NCBI GenBank assembly: GCA_049325055.1
Contig: JBMOPB010000060.1
Coordinates: 1-56,208 of the forward strand
Reading direction: 5' to 3'
DNA from: BRHc4a sp049325055
GTDB lineage: Bacteria > Bacillota > Desulfotomaculia > Desulfotomaculales > Desulfocucumaceae
DNA length: 56,208 nt
Part shown: positions 31,181 to 40,397 of the stretch, piece by piece
How positions within the stretch are numbered: position 1 is the stretch's first letter
How the letters are laid out: each line of letters starts with the position of its first letter
Notes under the pieces: generated by a model
Told to the model about the DNA's origin: nothing
The model's input: only the letters and a program-made list of their open reading frames with translations
Databases searched by the model: none
Position numbers and translations under genes: made by a program

Positions 31181-32235
31181 CCGGATCTTTCCTCTGCCAC
31201 AGCCACCGTTATCCCCTTGGCCTTTCTTTTCGGGGCCAGCAGCCTCCCATTCCGGCACGCCAGCATAGCCGCCGGTTCGCATACTCCACCCACTCCCATC
31301 TTTTTCATCACGAAATCTGATTTTTTAAGACCGTATTTTTCAATGGCGCCGTTTATTTCCCCCGGGCCGAAGCCCAGCAGCGGAACACCCAAAATGCCTG
31401 ACGCCTCTATCAGCCCATTCTCCGAGGTTTTATCGTTTATGGTGGCCAGTGCCCTGACACATAACGGGCTGCGCCCGGCAATATTCAGGCTGACTTTTAT
31501 TTCCCGTATTATATCGCCTGTCCCGGCCCCCTTTTTGCAGCCGACACCAACCACAATGTTGCGGGGCCTCAACAGAAGGTCCCTGTCCGAGGTATCAATA
31601 GCTGACTGTCCTGTGACCATAACCCTCAACCACAGACTATTTTCATCTTTCATCTCCCAGGGCCTGACAGCCAGAAACTCAGATTCTGGAAAGGGCAGGT
31701 CGTACATTGTGTAAACAGTTATTTTTTCGCCCCGGGCAAGTGCGGCGTTGAATTTTTTCACCGAGGCCGGCGGTTCCGGTTCCAGTTTAAAATCCCTGGC
31801 TATCACGTCAACGGCCGGAACCCCGCTAACATCGGTGGCGGTAGTGATCACCGCGGTGGATTCCAGTTCCCCGGCCAGCAGGCGGGCAAGGTCGTTGGCG
31901 CCTCCCACATGTCCGCTCAATACGCTTATGGCGAAACTACCACCCTCGTCCATGGCCACCACCGCAGGATCGGTTCGTTTATCCCTTATATGGGGGGCGA
32001 TGGTCCTGACCACTATGCCAAGGGCCATTATCATCACTATCCCGCTGTAACGGGAGAATAAGTCTCCCATAACCTGACTCAAGGTACCCTGTAGCCGAGT
32101 GACACCCGGTATCTCTTCAGCAACACCCGGTACCGCGTAAACCTGCGCTATGTGGCCGTGTTTTTCAAGTACCCCGGCAATTGCTGTCCCAAGGCGGGCG
32201 CCTCTGGATGTAACCGCGATCACGGCCGCGTTCAT
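31168..32235 (-). CDS. cbiG: Cobalt-precorrin-5A hydrolase
   Basis: A 355-aa enzyme that opens the delta-lactone of cobalt-precorrin-5A and releases acetaldehyde. The N-terminal domain begins with AVIAVTSRGARLGTAIA and contains ISVLSGHVGGANDLARLLAG. The C-terminal CbiG_C domain contains NIVVGVGCKKGAG and GLIEASGILGVPLLGFGPGE. The start overlaps the cbiF stop by 4 bp. Its C terminus overlaps cbiH. Confidence 0.95.
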   Translation of the reverse strand: MNAAVIAVTSRGARLGTAIAGVLEKHGHIAQVYAVPGVAEEIPGVTRLQGTLSQVMGDLFSRYSGIVMIMALGIVVRTIAPHIRDKRTDPAVVAMDEGGSFAISVLSGHVGGANDLARLLAGELESTAVITTATDVSGVPAVDVIARDFKLEPEPPASVKKFNAALARGEKITVYTMYDLPFPESEFLAVRPWEMKDENSLWLRVMVTGQSAIDTSDRDLLLRPRNIVVGVGCKKGAGTGDIIREIKVSLNIAGRSPLCVRALATINDKTSENGLIEASGILGVPLLGFGPGEINGAIEKYGLKKSDFVMKKMGVGGVCEPAAMLACRNGRLLAPKRKAKGITVAVAEERSGWWE

Positions 32236-32987
32236 TTTGTTTTCTCCCGGAAGCCGTGGGAAAAGCTGCCGTCGTAAAGCTTTGAGCGGGAATACTCCCC
32301 GCCGAAGACATCTCCCACCATTATCAGGGCCTGCCTTTTTATACCCGCCTCTTGAACCTTTTCCGAGATGTTTAAAAGGTTGCCCTTTATAATCCTTTGG
32401 TCGGGCCAGGACGCCTTTTCAACCACGACCACCCCGGTTTCTCCGGAATATCCGCCTTCCAGCAGTTCCTCCACAACCCTGTCCATCTGGTTTACGCTAA
32501 GGAAAATGCACATTGTGCACCTGTGCCTTGCCAGGTCGGACAGCTTTTCCGAACCGGGCACCGGCGTCCTGCCCTCCAGCCTGGTCAGTATAACTGTCTG
32601 GGAAACTTCCGGCAGGGTCAGTTCGTGGGGGATGGCGGCGGCAGCCGCGAAAAATGAGCTTACGCCGGGGACGACATTAAAGTCTATCCCCTTTTCGGAC
32701 AGTGAATCCATTTGTTCCTGAATGGCCCCGTAAATTGACGGGTCACCGGTATGCAGCCGGGCCACGGTTTTTCCTTCCCGGTTGGCCCTGAACATTACCT
32801 CCAGCACCTCTTCAAGGTTCATCCCGGCGCTGTTGTATATTTCGGCCCCGGGCCTGCATTTGTTTAAAATCTCGGGGTTGACCAGTGACCCGGCGTAAAT
32901 TACAACATCAGCCTCCGACAGTATACGGGCTCCTTTAAGGGTTATCAGTTCAGAATCTCCTGGGCCCGCTCCTATGAAATATATCAT
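32232..32987 (-). CDS. cbiF: Cobalt-precorrin-4 C11-methyltransferase
   Basis: A 251-aa tetrapyrrole methylase that adds a SAM-derived methyl to C-11. Signature segments are MIYFIGAGPGDSELITLKG, IYAGSLVNPEIL, ARLHTGDPSIYGAIQEQ (SAM site), VPGVSSFFAAAAAIPHELT, and TVILTRLEGRTPVP. The start overlaps the cbiL stop codon (TAATG). Confidence 0.96.
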   Translation of the reverse strand: MIYFIGAGPGDSELITLKGARILSEADVVIYAGSLVNPEILNKCRPGAEIYNSAGMNLEEVLEVMFRANREGKTVARLHTGDPSIYGAIQEQMDSLSEKGIDFNVVPGVSSFFAAAAAIPHELTLPEVSQTVILTRLEGRTPVPGSEKLSDLARHRCTMCIFLSVNQMDRVVEELLEGGYSGETGVVVVEKASWPDQRIIKGNLLNISEKVQEAGIKRQALIMVGDVFGGEYSRSKLYDGSFSHGFREKTK

Positions 32988-33730
32988 TAATCCATTCCCC
33001 CCCCGTCCGGGAGATCCAGTTTGAAGCCCTTTTTCTTGATAATGAGCAGGGACATGTAGTCAAGGTTTTGGCCGGAAAGTTCCCGCAAGTCCGGGGTAAA
33101 ATACTGGTCTTTATAGCCGCAGCGGCTGAAATAGACCGCCCTGTCCATCATGCCAAGCCTGTCCAATAGATCCCGAACCTCGTCAATTTTCCTGTTGACT
33201 TTCATCAGCACAACATTATCGAACCTGCTCACCGTGTCTTCCAGTTCATCCAGGCCGTATGCCGCCGGAAGAACAGCCAGGGTTTCATCCCCCTCGGCCA
33301 GGGGTACCCCTAAAAGAGAGGTGCAGGCTGACATTGCCATTACCCCTGGAACAGTCTCAGTTTCCAGGTCCGGATACTCTTTTCTCAGGTAATCCAGAAG
33401 GTATCCGTATGTGCTGTAAAACATAGGATCCCCGATGGTTACAAAGGCTACCCTGCGGCCGGCCATAACATTGCGGGCAACCTCCTCACCGGCCTTCGCC
33501 CAGCTTTTTTCAAGAACTGTTTTGTCTTTGGACATTGGAAAAGAAAGTTCCAGGTATTCAAACTCTTTTTTTGCAGCTCCCTTTACCACCTGCAGGGCAA
33601 GGCTGTCCCTGTCCGCCGAGGACCGGGGGACGCAAAGTGTGTCCACCTCCTGAAGTATCCGGAAAGACTTTATGGTCATCAGCTCGGGATCACCAGGGCC
33701 GACCCCGAGGCCGTAAAATTTACCTGCCAT
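32987..33730 (-). CDS. cbiL: Cobalt-precorrin-2 C20-methyltransferase
   Basis: Tetrapyrrole methylase that adds the C-20 methyl, about 247 aa. Seen: GKFYGLGVGPGDPELMTIKS, FVTIGDPMFYSTYGYLLDYL (SAM-binding), and TVPGVMAMSACTSLLGVPLA. The start is set at ATG 33730; a GTG three codons earlier is also possible because the GGGGTGAG ribosome site overlaps it. The gene overlaps the cbiT 3' end by about 11 bp. Confidence 0.94.
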   Translation of the reverse strand: MAGKFYGLGVGPGDPELMTIKSFRILQEVDTLCVPRSSADRDSLALQVVKGAAKKEFEYLELSFPMSKDKTVLEKSWAKAGEEVARNVMAGRRVAFVTIGDPMFYSTYGYLLDYLRKEYPDLETETVPGVMAMSACTSLLGVPLAEGDETLAVLPAAYGLDELEDTVSRFDNVVLMKVNRKIDEVRDLLDRLGMMDRAVYFSRCGYKDQYFTPDLRELSGQNLDYMSLLIIKKKGFKLDLPDGGGMD

Positions 33731-34325
33731 TTTTCTCACCCCATCCCCACGCGGTAATAATAAAAACCGGGTTGTAAGATTTTAGTAGCCGGCTCATGCC
33801 CATAATCTGCGTCTTGCTTATGGAAACCTGCACAACCTCGGTCTCCCACCCTTCTTTAAGAAAATCAAGGGCGCTGGACAAGGTTTCCAGGGTGACGGCA
33901 TTTATTACCAGCCTGCCTCCCGGTAAAATTTTATCCTGAACAGTCTCAAGTATGGGCAGCAGCTTTCCTCCGGAACCGCCCACAATTACACGATCCGGAC
34001 GCGGAAGTCCGTACAGCGCGTCAGGGGCAGTTCCCTCCACCACATTAACGTTGGCGGCCCCGAACCTGGCGCAGTTATCAGCTGTCAGGCGGCGCCCCTC
34101 GGGCGATTTTTCCACCGAGTATACCATTCCGCCGGAGGTCAGGCGGGCGGCCTCAACGGAAATTGACCCGGTGCCGCTTCCCACATCCCACACGACCATT
34201 CCAGGCCCGATCCTGGCCTTTGATAGTGTAATCACCCGTATTTCCTCTTTTGTCATGGGCACCGAACCCCGTATGAAAAGCTTGTCGGGTATTCCCGGAA
34301 CGGTAAAATCGCGTAGATTACTCAT
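33720..34325 (-). CDS. cbiT: Cobalt-precorrin-6B C15-methyltransferase (decarboxylating), CbiT
   Basis: A 201-aa class I methyltransferase that acts at C-15 with decarboxylation of the C-12 acetate. Landmarks: GIPDKLFIRGSVPMTKEEIR at the N terminus, SAM motif I VVWDVGSGTGSISVEAAR, and PDRVIVGGSGGKLLPILE. It is separate from CbiE, with which it is fused in CobL-type enzymes. Overlaps cbiE by 8 bp. Confidence 0.95.
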   Translation of the reverse strand: MSNLRDFTVPGIPDKLFIRGSVPMTKEEIRVITLSKARIGPGMVVWDVGSGTGSISVEAARLTSGGMVYSVEKSPEGRRLTADNCARFGAANVNVVEGTAPDALYGLPRPDRVIVGGSGGKLLPILETVQDKILPGGRLVINAVTLETLSSALDFLKEGWETEVVQVSISKTQIMGMSRLLKSYNPVFIITAWGWGEKNGR

Positions 34326-34941
34326 TTAAAACCACCATAACACAGTTATGCCTTCCTTTGTATTCATTGGGATATTTATCGCCTGAATTCAGTAATATTA
34401 TTTCTTCTCCCTGAAGGCTCAGGTCAAAACAAAAATAATATTTTTTGCGGCCCCCCATGTTTTCCATGAGGGCGAAAAGAGTTTCCGGCGGGTTGTCGTT
34501 TCCGGTCAGCACGGCCAATTTGCCGGCTTTTTCAGCAATCTCAGCCACTTTTTCCGGGGACCTTCCATGGGCGCTTAAAACCACGGCGTCGTGCCAGGGC
34601 AGGCAAAGTCTGGCAAAAGCCATCTGGACAGAGCTGATGCCGGGGAGCACCGCTATATTTTCCGGTCCCAGGCGGTCCCTAAGGAAGCTGAGTATTCCGT
34701 ACATTCCGGGGTCTCCGGTGGCCAGCACGGCAATTCCTTCATCCCTGCGGGACCTTATAACTTCCAATACCTCCTCAAGGTTATTGGCCAAAATAAATTT
34801 TAACTGGTCTTTGCCGCAAAAGCTCTCAATGTGCCTTTTTCCGCCGATGACTATCCGTGCACCGGCTATGGCGGCCCTGGCTTCCTCAGTCAGGCAGCCA
34901 GGGCTTCCCGGGCCTACTCCTATTACCTTAACCTTGTGCAT
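34318..34941 (-). CDS. cbiE: Cobalt-precorrin-7 C5-methyltransferase, CbiE
   Basis: A 207-aa tetrapyrrole methylase that adds the C-5 methyl. It starts KVIGVGPGSPGCLTEEARAA and contains IAVLATGDPGMYGILSFLRD and VLPGISSVQMAFARLCLPW. KLAVLTGNDNPPETLF is family-typical. The start lies within the cbiD 3' end (19-bp overlap). Works with CbiT. Confidence 0.95.
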   Translation of the reverse strand: MHKVKVIGVGPGSPGCLTEEARAAIAGARIVIGGKRHIESFCGKDQLKFILANNLEEVLEVIRSRRDEGIAVLATGDPGMYGILSFLRDRLGPENIAVLPGISSVQMAFARLCLPWHDAVVLSAHGRSPEKVAEIAEKAGKLAVLTGNDNPPETLFALMENMGGRKKYYFCFDLSLQGEEIILLNSGDKYPNEYKGRHNCVMVVLNE

Positions 34942-36047
34942 CCCATCAATCTCCCCAGATCCCCTGCATTCCTGTCAATTCCAAGTATGCGACCGTCCCG
35001 GGCGGTCAAAACGGTTCCCACACGCATCTTTTCCCAGACATGCTGCGCCGCCCTCAGGCTTGCCCTTTCCGCAATAATATCAAATACTTCGTTCAACCCG
35101 GATTCTTCAATATGGTTCAAAGCTCCTTCCAGAGTGTTTATATTCAATATTTCGGCAATCAATTCCTTTTTTGCCCCACACAATGCGGCATAAGAGGCAA
35201 GTATTTCCCTTCTCCCGTCCGCCACCCGGCTGTGCGTGTTGAAAATTCCCCCGGCCACTTTGCCGACTTTTCCGATATGCCCCCATAGAATAACGGATTC
35301 CATTCCCTCATCCGCGCACTTTTCCAGCATGAATCCAACATAGTTGCTCATCTCAATCACCGAGTCAGGCTTAAAGCCGTATATATCAACAGCCTGGCGT
35401 AATCCCATTCCTCCGGGGGTAAGAACCACCCGCCTGAAACCCATGGCAGAGGCCTTTTTAACAAAAGGCACAAGTGAATCCTTTAAAGCCTCCTCGGACA
35501 TGGGCCGCACAATTCCGGTGGTACCCAGTATTGAAATTCCGCCTGTTATGCCCAGTCGCTGGTTGAGGGTCCTTTTAGCCGCCTGCTCTCCCCCGGGTAC
35601 GCTTATGGTTATTTCCAGTCCATGGCCCGGTGGCACGAGGTCGGATACAGCCTCCCTTATCATGGCAAGGGGAACGGGGTTTATGGCGGGCTCCCCCACC
35701 GGAACGGGAAGCCCCGGCATGGTGACGGTGCCCACTCCCACCCCGCCCTTTATGCAAAGCCCATCTACGGTTAATCTTACATCGGCAATTATGTCCAGCC
35801 CGTTGGTAACGTCGGGGTCGTCACCGCCGTCCTTCACAACCACTCCCCTGGCTCCGCCCTCGATGTAAGCTACATTTTTAAGCGGAACGATTATTGAAAT
35901 CCCTTGGGGATTCAGAATATTTACCTCACTGTGCTGCTCACCCAGGAAGAGAAGCAGCGCCGCTGCCCTGGCGGCGGCTGCGGCAGAGGCGCCGGTGGTG
36001 ACGCCGCAGCGCAATTCCTTTTTTTCTCCTGGCCCATTTTTTTTCAA
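34923..36047 (-). CDS. cbiD: Cobalt-precorrin-5B C1-methyltransferase, CbiD
   Basis: First gene of the cobalamin operon; about 374 aa. The family signature LRCGVTTGASAAAAARAA lies near the N terminus. RVVLTPGGMGLRQAVDIYGF, SNYVGFMLEKCADEG and LWGHIGKVGKVAGGIFNTHS follow. CbiD methylates C-1 in the anaerobic pathway. TTG 36047 is preferred because GGGTGAT lies correctly before it; GTG 36056, three codons earlier, is part of that site. Only ~70 bp separate it from the upstream DnaD-like gene, too short for a cobalamin riboswitch, so the operon promoter and control are not evident. Confidence 0.94.
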   Translation of the reverse strand: MKKNGPGEKKELRCGVTTGASAAAAARAAALLLFLGEQHSEVNILNPQGISIIVPLKNVAYIEGGARGVVVKDGGDDPDVTNGLDIIADVRLTVDGLCIKGGVGVGTVTMPGLPVPVGEPAINPVPLAMIREAVSDLVPPGHGLEITISVPGGEQAAKRTLNQRLGITGGISILGTTGIVRPMSEEALKDSLVPFVKKASAMGFRRVVLTPGGMGLRQAVDIYGFKPDSVIEMSNYVGFMLEKCADEGMESVILWGHIGKVGKVAGGIFNTHSRVADGRREILASYAALCGAKKELIAEILNINTLEGALNHIEESGLNEVFDIIAERASLRAAQHVWEKMRVGTVLTARDGRILGIDRNAGDLGRLMGCTRLR

Positions 36048-36093
36048 TATTATCACCCGGAGTATAGATATTGCTTAATCGTCCTATAAATCA

Positions 36094-36117
36094 AACAGCC
36101 GGTGAAATCCGGCTGTT
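36094..36117 (-). terminator. Terminator at the end of the DnaD-like gene
   Basis: Perfect 9-bp stem AACAGCCGG/CCGGCTGTT with a 6-nt loop, overlapping the stop codon of the DnaD-like gene and followed by TTTGATTTAT on the minus strand. It separates this gene from the cbi operon. Confidence 0.75.
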
Positions 36118-36931
36118 ACGTCAGATACAGTTTTTTGATAAGGGCCCTTCGCCTGCTGCTGTCCGAGTTTACGTCCTCGCGGCTTTCCGTTTCCTTTTTG
36201 CGGGTGTCCCTTGAATTCTTTCTGCCCTGGAACTGCCTGTCGTACTCCTGTATGGACCCTATGGAATTGAGGTTGTTTTTCTTCCACTCCAGAAGAATGG
36301 TATCGATGTACCGGAAATTCCACTTTCCGATAAGCACAGCCCTTTTCAGTGCTTCCTGAACAAGATCCGGGCCGGTCTGCTCGATCCATTGTGTTATTTT
36401 TTCCATCTCTATCGGAGAAAGCGGCCTTCCGAATTCTTTTTCAAAACTCTTGTAGCAGTTGGCCAGGGCATCTTTTTTGATACCCTTTTGAACGTGACCG
36501 TCCAGTTTTGGCCCGGCCTTTTCAATCTCCTTTGCCCTTATGCAGGCCCAGCATTCAGAAAGTTTTTCAAAAAGAGGCTCGAAGTCGTAGCCTGTGATAA
36601 CATCGTCCCTGGATTCGTCATAATAAAGAGTTTCAATTATGATTTTTTTGTCAAGCAGGGATTTTAAATTTTTCATGATTTCGTCGGAACCAGCCGAGAG
36701 GCATTCAGCCAGAGCCTCCGGATCGGGATGGAGGTGCCTGTCCTCGGTGCGCAGCCGGAAAAGCTGTATAAGCGTCATCATCTCGGAGTCAGTGACGTTC
36801 ATATGCTTATAGTATCTCAGCAACAAATTTGGTACGTCGGTGGAACCGGACAGCCAGAGGTCTGTTCCGAATGCCGCGGGTATGTTTCCCTGCCTGTACT
36901 TTTTAACTGTATTTCTGGTTTTGATAAACAT
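36116..36931 (-). CDS. DnaD/DnaB_2-domain protein
   Basis: A 271-aa protein. The N-terminal winged-helix-like region (about residues 30-110: VPNLLLRYYKHMNVTDSEMM) resembles DnaD N-domains. A DnaB_2/DnaD C-domain (about 155-215) contains FEKEFGRPLSPIEMEKITQW and the conserved RYIDTILLEWKKNNL (the YxxxILxxW motif). A basic, polar tail ends it. DnaD proteins help load the replicative helicase in Firmicutes; phage relatives also exist, but no prophage genes are nearby. GGGAG precedes the ATG. Monocistronic. The 172 bp upstream (36932-37103) holds nothing recognisable. Confidence 0.85.
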   Translation of the reverse strand: MFIKTRNTVKKYRQGNIPAAFGTDLWLSGSTDVPNLLLRYYKHMNVTDSEMMTLIQLFRLRTEDRHLHPDPEALAECLSAGSDEIMKNLKSLLDKKIIIETLYYDESRDDVITGYDFEPLFEKLSECWACIRAKEIEKAGPKLDGHVQKGIKKDALANCYKSFEKEFGRPLSPIEMEKITQWIEQTGPDLVQEALKRAVLIGKWNFRYIDTILLEWKKNNLNSIGSIQEYDRQFQGRKNSRDTRKKETESREDVNSDSSRRRALIKKLYLT

Positions 36932-37103
36932 TCCGAAACTCCCGCCAAAAAATTAATTTTATTTTATGGTAACTGTGGCTGGTTTGTCCAGATGCAAATA
37001 ACCAAATTTACAGCCGTTATGGGGATTGAACCACCATCATACCGGAGGATTCACGCCTGTTAATACCGATATTCGTCTTTTTTTGTCAGGTTACTTGTAA
37101 TCG

Positions 37104-37637
37104 CTACCGCACCTCAGCGCCGAGAATTTCTTTCATCTGCCTGAGCGCCCAGCGGTGGGCCTCCTGATCAAAGGAAGCCACTCCGTCGCTGAAGACCACC
37201 ACCCTGTAATCCCTGTTGCAAAGCTCCTCAACAGTGTACATTACGCATATGTGAGTGCACAGGCCCACCACCTCGACTATATCCGGCTTGAGATCCGACA
37301 TTATCGCGTTCAGGTTTGTCCTGTAGAAGCCGCTGTACCTGTTTTTAGGCACCTTTATGGCAAAGGAGTATTCTTCCAGCAGCCTTTTCAACTCGTCAAT
37401 TATCTCTGCGCCTTTGGTGCCGTACACACAGTGACGGGGAAACCTTTCGAACTCCAGGTCCTCGGGATCGTGGGTGTCCATTATCAGTATCACCGGCAGG
37501 CCTTCCGCCACGAACTCGCGGACCTTGTCCTCCACAAAGGGGATAATGTTGTCGGCAGTTTCCCCACAGTAAAGCGCCCCATTTTTTCTTACAAAATCAT
37601 TCAGCATGTCCACCACCAGAAGAACACGTCGGCTCAA
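37104..37637 (-). CDS. Cysteine hydrolase, isochorismatase/nicotinamidase family
   Basis: A 177-aa alpha/beta hydrolase. The catalytic triad is visible: Asp in VVDMLNDFV (residue ~10), Lys in AIKVPKNRYSGF, and the nucleophile Cys in EVVGLCTHICVMYT with the preceding cis-peptide region. MDTHDPEDLEFERFPRHC contains the Asp/His residues that bind metal in nicotinamidases, so nicotinamide-to-nicotinate conversion is likely but not certain. The start is TTG after GGAGGAGG. Confidence 0.88.
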   Translation of the reverse strand: MSRRVLLVVDMLNDFVRKNGALYCGETADNIIPFVEDKVREFVAEGLPVILIMDTHDPEDLEFERFPRHCVYGTKGAEIIDELKRLLEEYSFAIKVPKNRYSGFYRTNLNAIMSDLKPDIVEVVGLCTHICVMYTVEELCNRDYRVVVFSDGVASFDQEAHRWALRQMKEILGAEVR

Positions 37638-37715
37638 GCCAAATCCTCCTCCTTACCCCATTTACAATGAAAAACATATGCCGGGATGATGAATAAACTT
37701 CCTGCCACCGTACAC

Positions 37716-38429
37716 TTATACTGCTATATCTTTTTTCAGCAGAAAACCCGGAACCTCTCCCAGGGATTCCAGAGTAACATGATCTCCGGCGGGGTCCTCC
37801 ATTTCAAATTGCCAGGTATATTTGTTTGGAATATAAATGCAGTTGAGCCCCGCCATAATACCAGGGTTGATATCGGATTTTATGCTGTTTCCCACAACCC
37901 AGGAGTGCTGCCCCGACAGGTTGTTGGAGCGGGCCATGTCTTCGTACTCCTTCCCTGTTTTATCCTTTAGAACGTATATTTTTTTAAAAAACTTCTTAAA
38001 TCCGCTCTCCTCTATCCTTTTCCACTGAACGGAAGGATCTCCTTTTGTGGCAAGGAATAAATCAAATTCACCGTAAAGTTCCTCAAGCACCTCCCTGGCC
38101 CCGCGTACAGGTATGGGTTTCTGGTCGAACACCCACCAACCAATTCCCTCTACTTTTTTACAAATACCAGGGTCCGGATCTATATTGTTTATCTGGCAGA
38201 AATGACTGTATGTCCTTACCATGGCGTTGGGGAAACACTCCTTCAGGAAACCCCCGCAGCGCCTTACGTTGTCTATATCCATCCTGTCCAGGGTGGCCAG
38301 AACTTCATCCGTGGGAAAATTCAAATCCGCCATATAACGGGCAAATCTACCCCTGGATATCTCAAAAAAGATGGTTGTTTCCACAAGGGTATCATCAAAA
38401 TCAAATATTATACCCCGACAGTACGACAT
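37716..38429 (-). CDS. HAD-superfamily hydrolase
   Basis: A 237-aa HAD phosphatase. Motif I is GIIFDFDDTLVETT, motif II includes LFLATKGDPS, motif III includes the Lys region KDKTGKEYEDMARSN, and motif IV is WVVGNSIKSDINPGIMAG. The NSIKSDI form of motif IV is typical of a group of uncharacterised YjjG/pyrophosphatase-like proteins. The substrate is unknown. It lies 78 bp upstream of the cysteine hydrolase gene on the same strand and may be cotranscribed. Confidence 0.82.
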   Translation of the reverse strand: MSYCRGIIFDFDDTLVETTIFFEISRGRFARYMADLNFPTDEVLATLDRMDIDNVRRCGGFLKECFPNAMVRTYSHFCQINNIDPDPGICKKVEGIGWWVFDQKPIPVRGAREVLEELYGEFDLFLATKGDPSVQWKRIEESGFKKFFKKIYVLKDKTGKEYEDMARSNNLSGQHSWVVGNSIKSDINPGIMAGLNCIYIPNKYTWQFEMEDPAGDHVTLESLGEVPGFLLKKDIAV

Positions 38430-38767
38430 TTGTTTTTATTCCCTTTCTATATCGCCTTCTATATCGTCCGCTTTATGAAAACAATAGGCCAGCCCTGTGC
38501 TGACCGATTTTGAATATTATTATACCATTTAGTTTACCTGCACAAAATCTTTCTTGACCAAATAATCTGCCCAATTAATATTTATTAAGACGATGGTCCT
38601 TCCTTCAACGGACGGGGTTGTGGTCATTAACAATGCTAGTCCCTCCAGTTCTAATTGTTTTCCTGGAAAAAAGTTTGCCTGTTGTCATCTATTATTTTTA
38701 ATATTCTATAACAAAATAAAGAAAATATTAAGTAAACATCAGGTCATTTTTCTAAATATGTGTTGGC

Positions 38768-38796
38768 TTGAAAAAAAAGATACATCATGTTAAAAT
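38768..38796 (+). promoter_or_regulatory. Sigma-A promoter of gap
   Basis: TTGAAA (38768-38773), a 17-bp spacer and TAAAAT (38791-38796), giving a leader of about 170 nt before the gap ATG. The 545-bp gap 38430-38974 is otherwise AT-rich. It holds a CTTCTATATCG duplication near 38447-38469 and no credible gene. Confidence 0.65.
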
Positions 38797-38974
38797 ACCT
38801 AAACATATAGTGCATGGAAAATAAACCAGAATATAGACTGTGTGGTTTATTTAAGTCTACTCTTTTATGTAATGCTGCAAAGTAAAACAGGACAGAATAT
38901 AATTCACATATATTTTTTCAGGTTATGCTGACGGCGGATATCACCCGATCCCTTATATCAAGAGGAGTGATTAT

Positions 38975-40000
38975 ATGACTCTGAGGATAGGCATTAATGG
39001 ATTTGGCCGCATAGGAAGGGCTGTATACAGGGCTGCCCTCAATTACCAGGACAAGATCAGCGTTGTTGCGGTAAATGACCTCACCGACGCCAAAACACTG
39101 GCCCACCTGCTAAAATATGACTCGGTTCACGGCATCTGCCGTGGGGAGGTGGAGGCTACAAACGGATCCTTCAGTGTTGGCGGCAAAGAAGTGAAGGTTA
39201 TGGCGCAGAAAGATCCTGCTCAAATACCATGGGGGGATTTAGGGGTTGAAGTTGTTGTCGAAGCCACCGGACGCTTCACTGAAAGGGATATGGCCGCCAG
39301 GCACCTTGCATCCGGGGCCAAAAGGGTATTAATTTCAGCTCCCGCCAAGAATGAAGATATAACCATTGTGATGGGCGTTAACTGTGAGAAGTTTGACCCG
39401 GCAAAGCATTTCATAATTTCCTGCGCTTCATGCACCACAAACTGCCTTGCTCCCGTAGCCAAGGTGCTTCATAGCAAATTCGTTATAATAAGGGGAATGA
39501 TGACCACAGTACACTCCTATACCAACGACCAGCAGATACTGGACCTGCCGCACAAGGACCTGAGAAGGGCAAGGGCCGCAGCGCTTTCGATAATACCAAC
39601 CACCACCGGCGCGGCCAAAGCGGTGTCCCTGGTGCTGCCGGAACTGAAGGGAAAGCTCAACGGAATGGCTATGCGGGTTCCCACGCCAAACGTGTCGGTG
39701 GTGGACCTGGTGGCCCATGTGGAGAATAATACATCGGCGGAAGAGGTAAACGCGGTATTGAAGGAAGCCGCCCAAAACGAACTGAGAGGCATCATGGCTT
39801 TCAGTGAGGCCCCGCTGGTCTCAAGGGACTATAACGGCAATCCGCACTCAACTATCGTGGACGCCCTTTCAACGATGGTTATTGACGGAGTGATGGTAAA
39901 GGTTATAGCCTGGTATGATAACGAGTGGGGTTATTCCAACAGGGTGGTTGACACTGCATTATACATAAGGGAAAAAAGCAGGGCAGCCGTACCGGTATAA
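38975..40000 (+). CDS. gap: Type I glyceraldehyde-3-phosphate dehydrogenase
   Basis: NAD-dependent glycolytic/gluconeogenic enzyme of 341 aa. Seen: RIGINGFGRIGRAVYRAAL (NAD-binding), VVVEATGRFTERDMA, the active-site segment SCASCTTNCLAPVAK, and the C-terminal WYDNEWGYSNRVVDTAL. The residue before the catalytic SCTTN block is Cys-Ala where most type I enzymes have Asn-Ala, a mild variation. The ATG follows AGAGGAGTGATT. It is not followed by pgk or tpi; a strong terminator comes next, so it is monocistronic with a long leader. Confidence 0.97.
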   Translation: MTLRIGINGFGRIGRAVYRAALNYQDKISVVAVNDLTDAKTLAHLLKYDSVHGICRGEVEATNGSFSVGGKEVKVMAQKDPAQIPWGDLGVEVVVEATGRFTERDMAARHLASGAKRVLISAPAKNEDITIVMGVNCEKFDPAKHFIISCASCTTNCLAPVAKVLHSKFVIIRGMMTTVHSYTNDQQILDLPHKDLRRARAAALSIIPTTTGAAKAVSLVLPELKGKLNGMAMRVPTPNVSVVDLVAHVENNTSAEEVNAVLKEAAQNELRGIMAFSEAPLVSRDYNGNPHSTIVDALSTMVIDGVMVKVIAWYDNEWGYSNRVVDTALYIREKSRAAVPV

Positions 40001-40072
40001 TGGTGACAGGGCTCCGGGTTTATCCCGGGGTCTTATCTTCACAACTTACGGACTCTGCATCAGTTAAACACC

Positions 40073-40115
40073 AAAGCCTCCCGGACTATTATGCCGGGAG
40101 GCTTTGACTTTTTAT
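40073..40115 (+). terminator. Intrinsic terminator after gap
   Basis: A 12-bp stem, AAAGCCTCCCGG/CCGGGAGGCTTT, with a 9-nt loop, followed by GACTTTTTAT. Its symmetry allows it to act on the convergent 87-aa gene as well. Confidence 0.9.
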
Positions 40116-40133
40116 AAGCCAGGATAAATAATA

Positions 40134-40397
40134 TTATTTTGCCGCAGGTAAATCCGCGGCTTCCTCCAGAGCAGCGGGATCCTCGTGGGATGCCTCCCTT
40201 TGCGCAAAGTCAAAGCACCCTCTTTCTGTTTTTTCCCTGTACTGGATTATTACGCCCTTATGTCCATTTGAGGTGCAAAACTCAAAAATATACTCTCCTC
40301 CTACCGTGAAATATTTTGACTTTATATAATAAACACATGACTCGCACTGAGAATGTTTTTTTCTGGTATGTACCGCGTTGAACTTCTGCTTTTTCAT
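40134..40397 (-). CDS. Hypothetical cysteine-containing protein (87 aa)
   Basis: A small basic protein with Cys-x2-Cys (ECESC-like, residues 18 and 21) and further cysteines near 41 and 61, suggestive of metal binding. The C terminus is Ala/Glu-rich. No family was recognised. GGGGG before the ATG supports expression. Monocistronic between the gap terminator and a 317-bp non-coding stretch. Confidence 0.6.
   Translation of the reverse strand: MKKQKFNAVHTRKKHSQCESCVYYIKSKYFTVGGEYIFEFCTSNGHKGVIIQYREKTERGCFDFAQREASHEDPAALEEAADLPAAK

Noticed and set aside
36985..37065. tRNA-like T-arm (GGTTCAATCCCC) on the minus strand
   Set aside because: No matching acceptor, D arm or anticodon stem could be built around it; treated as coincidence.
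38593..38793. 66-aa plus-strand frame before gap
   Set aside because: AT-rich, no ribosome site, unlike neighbouring codon use, and it overlaps the gap promoter.
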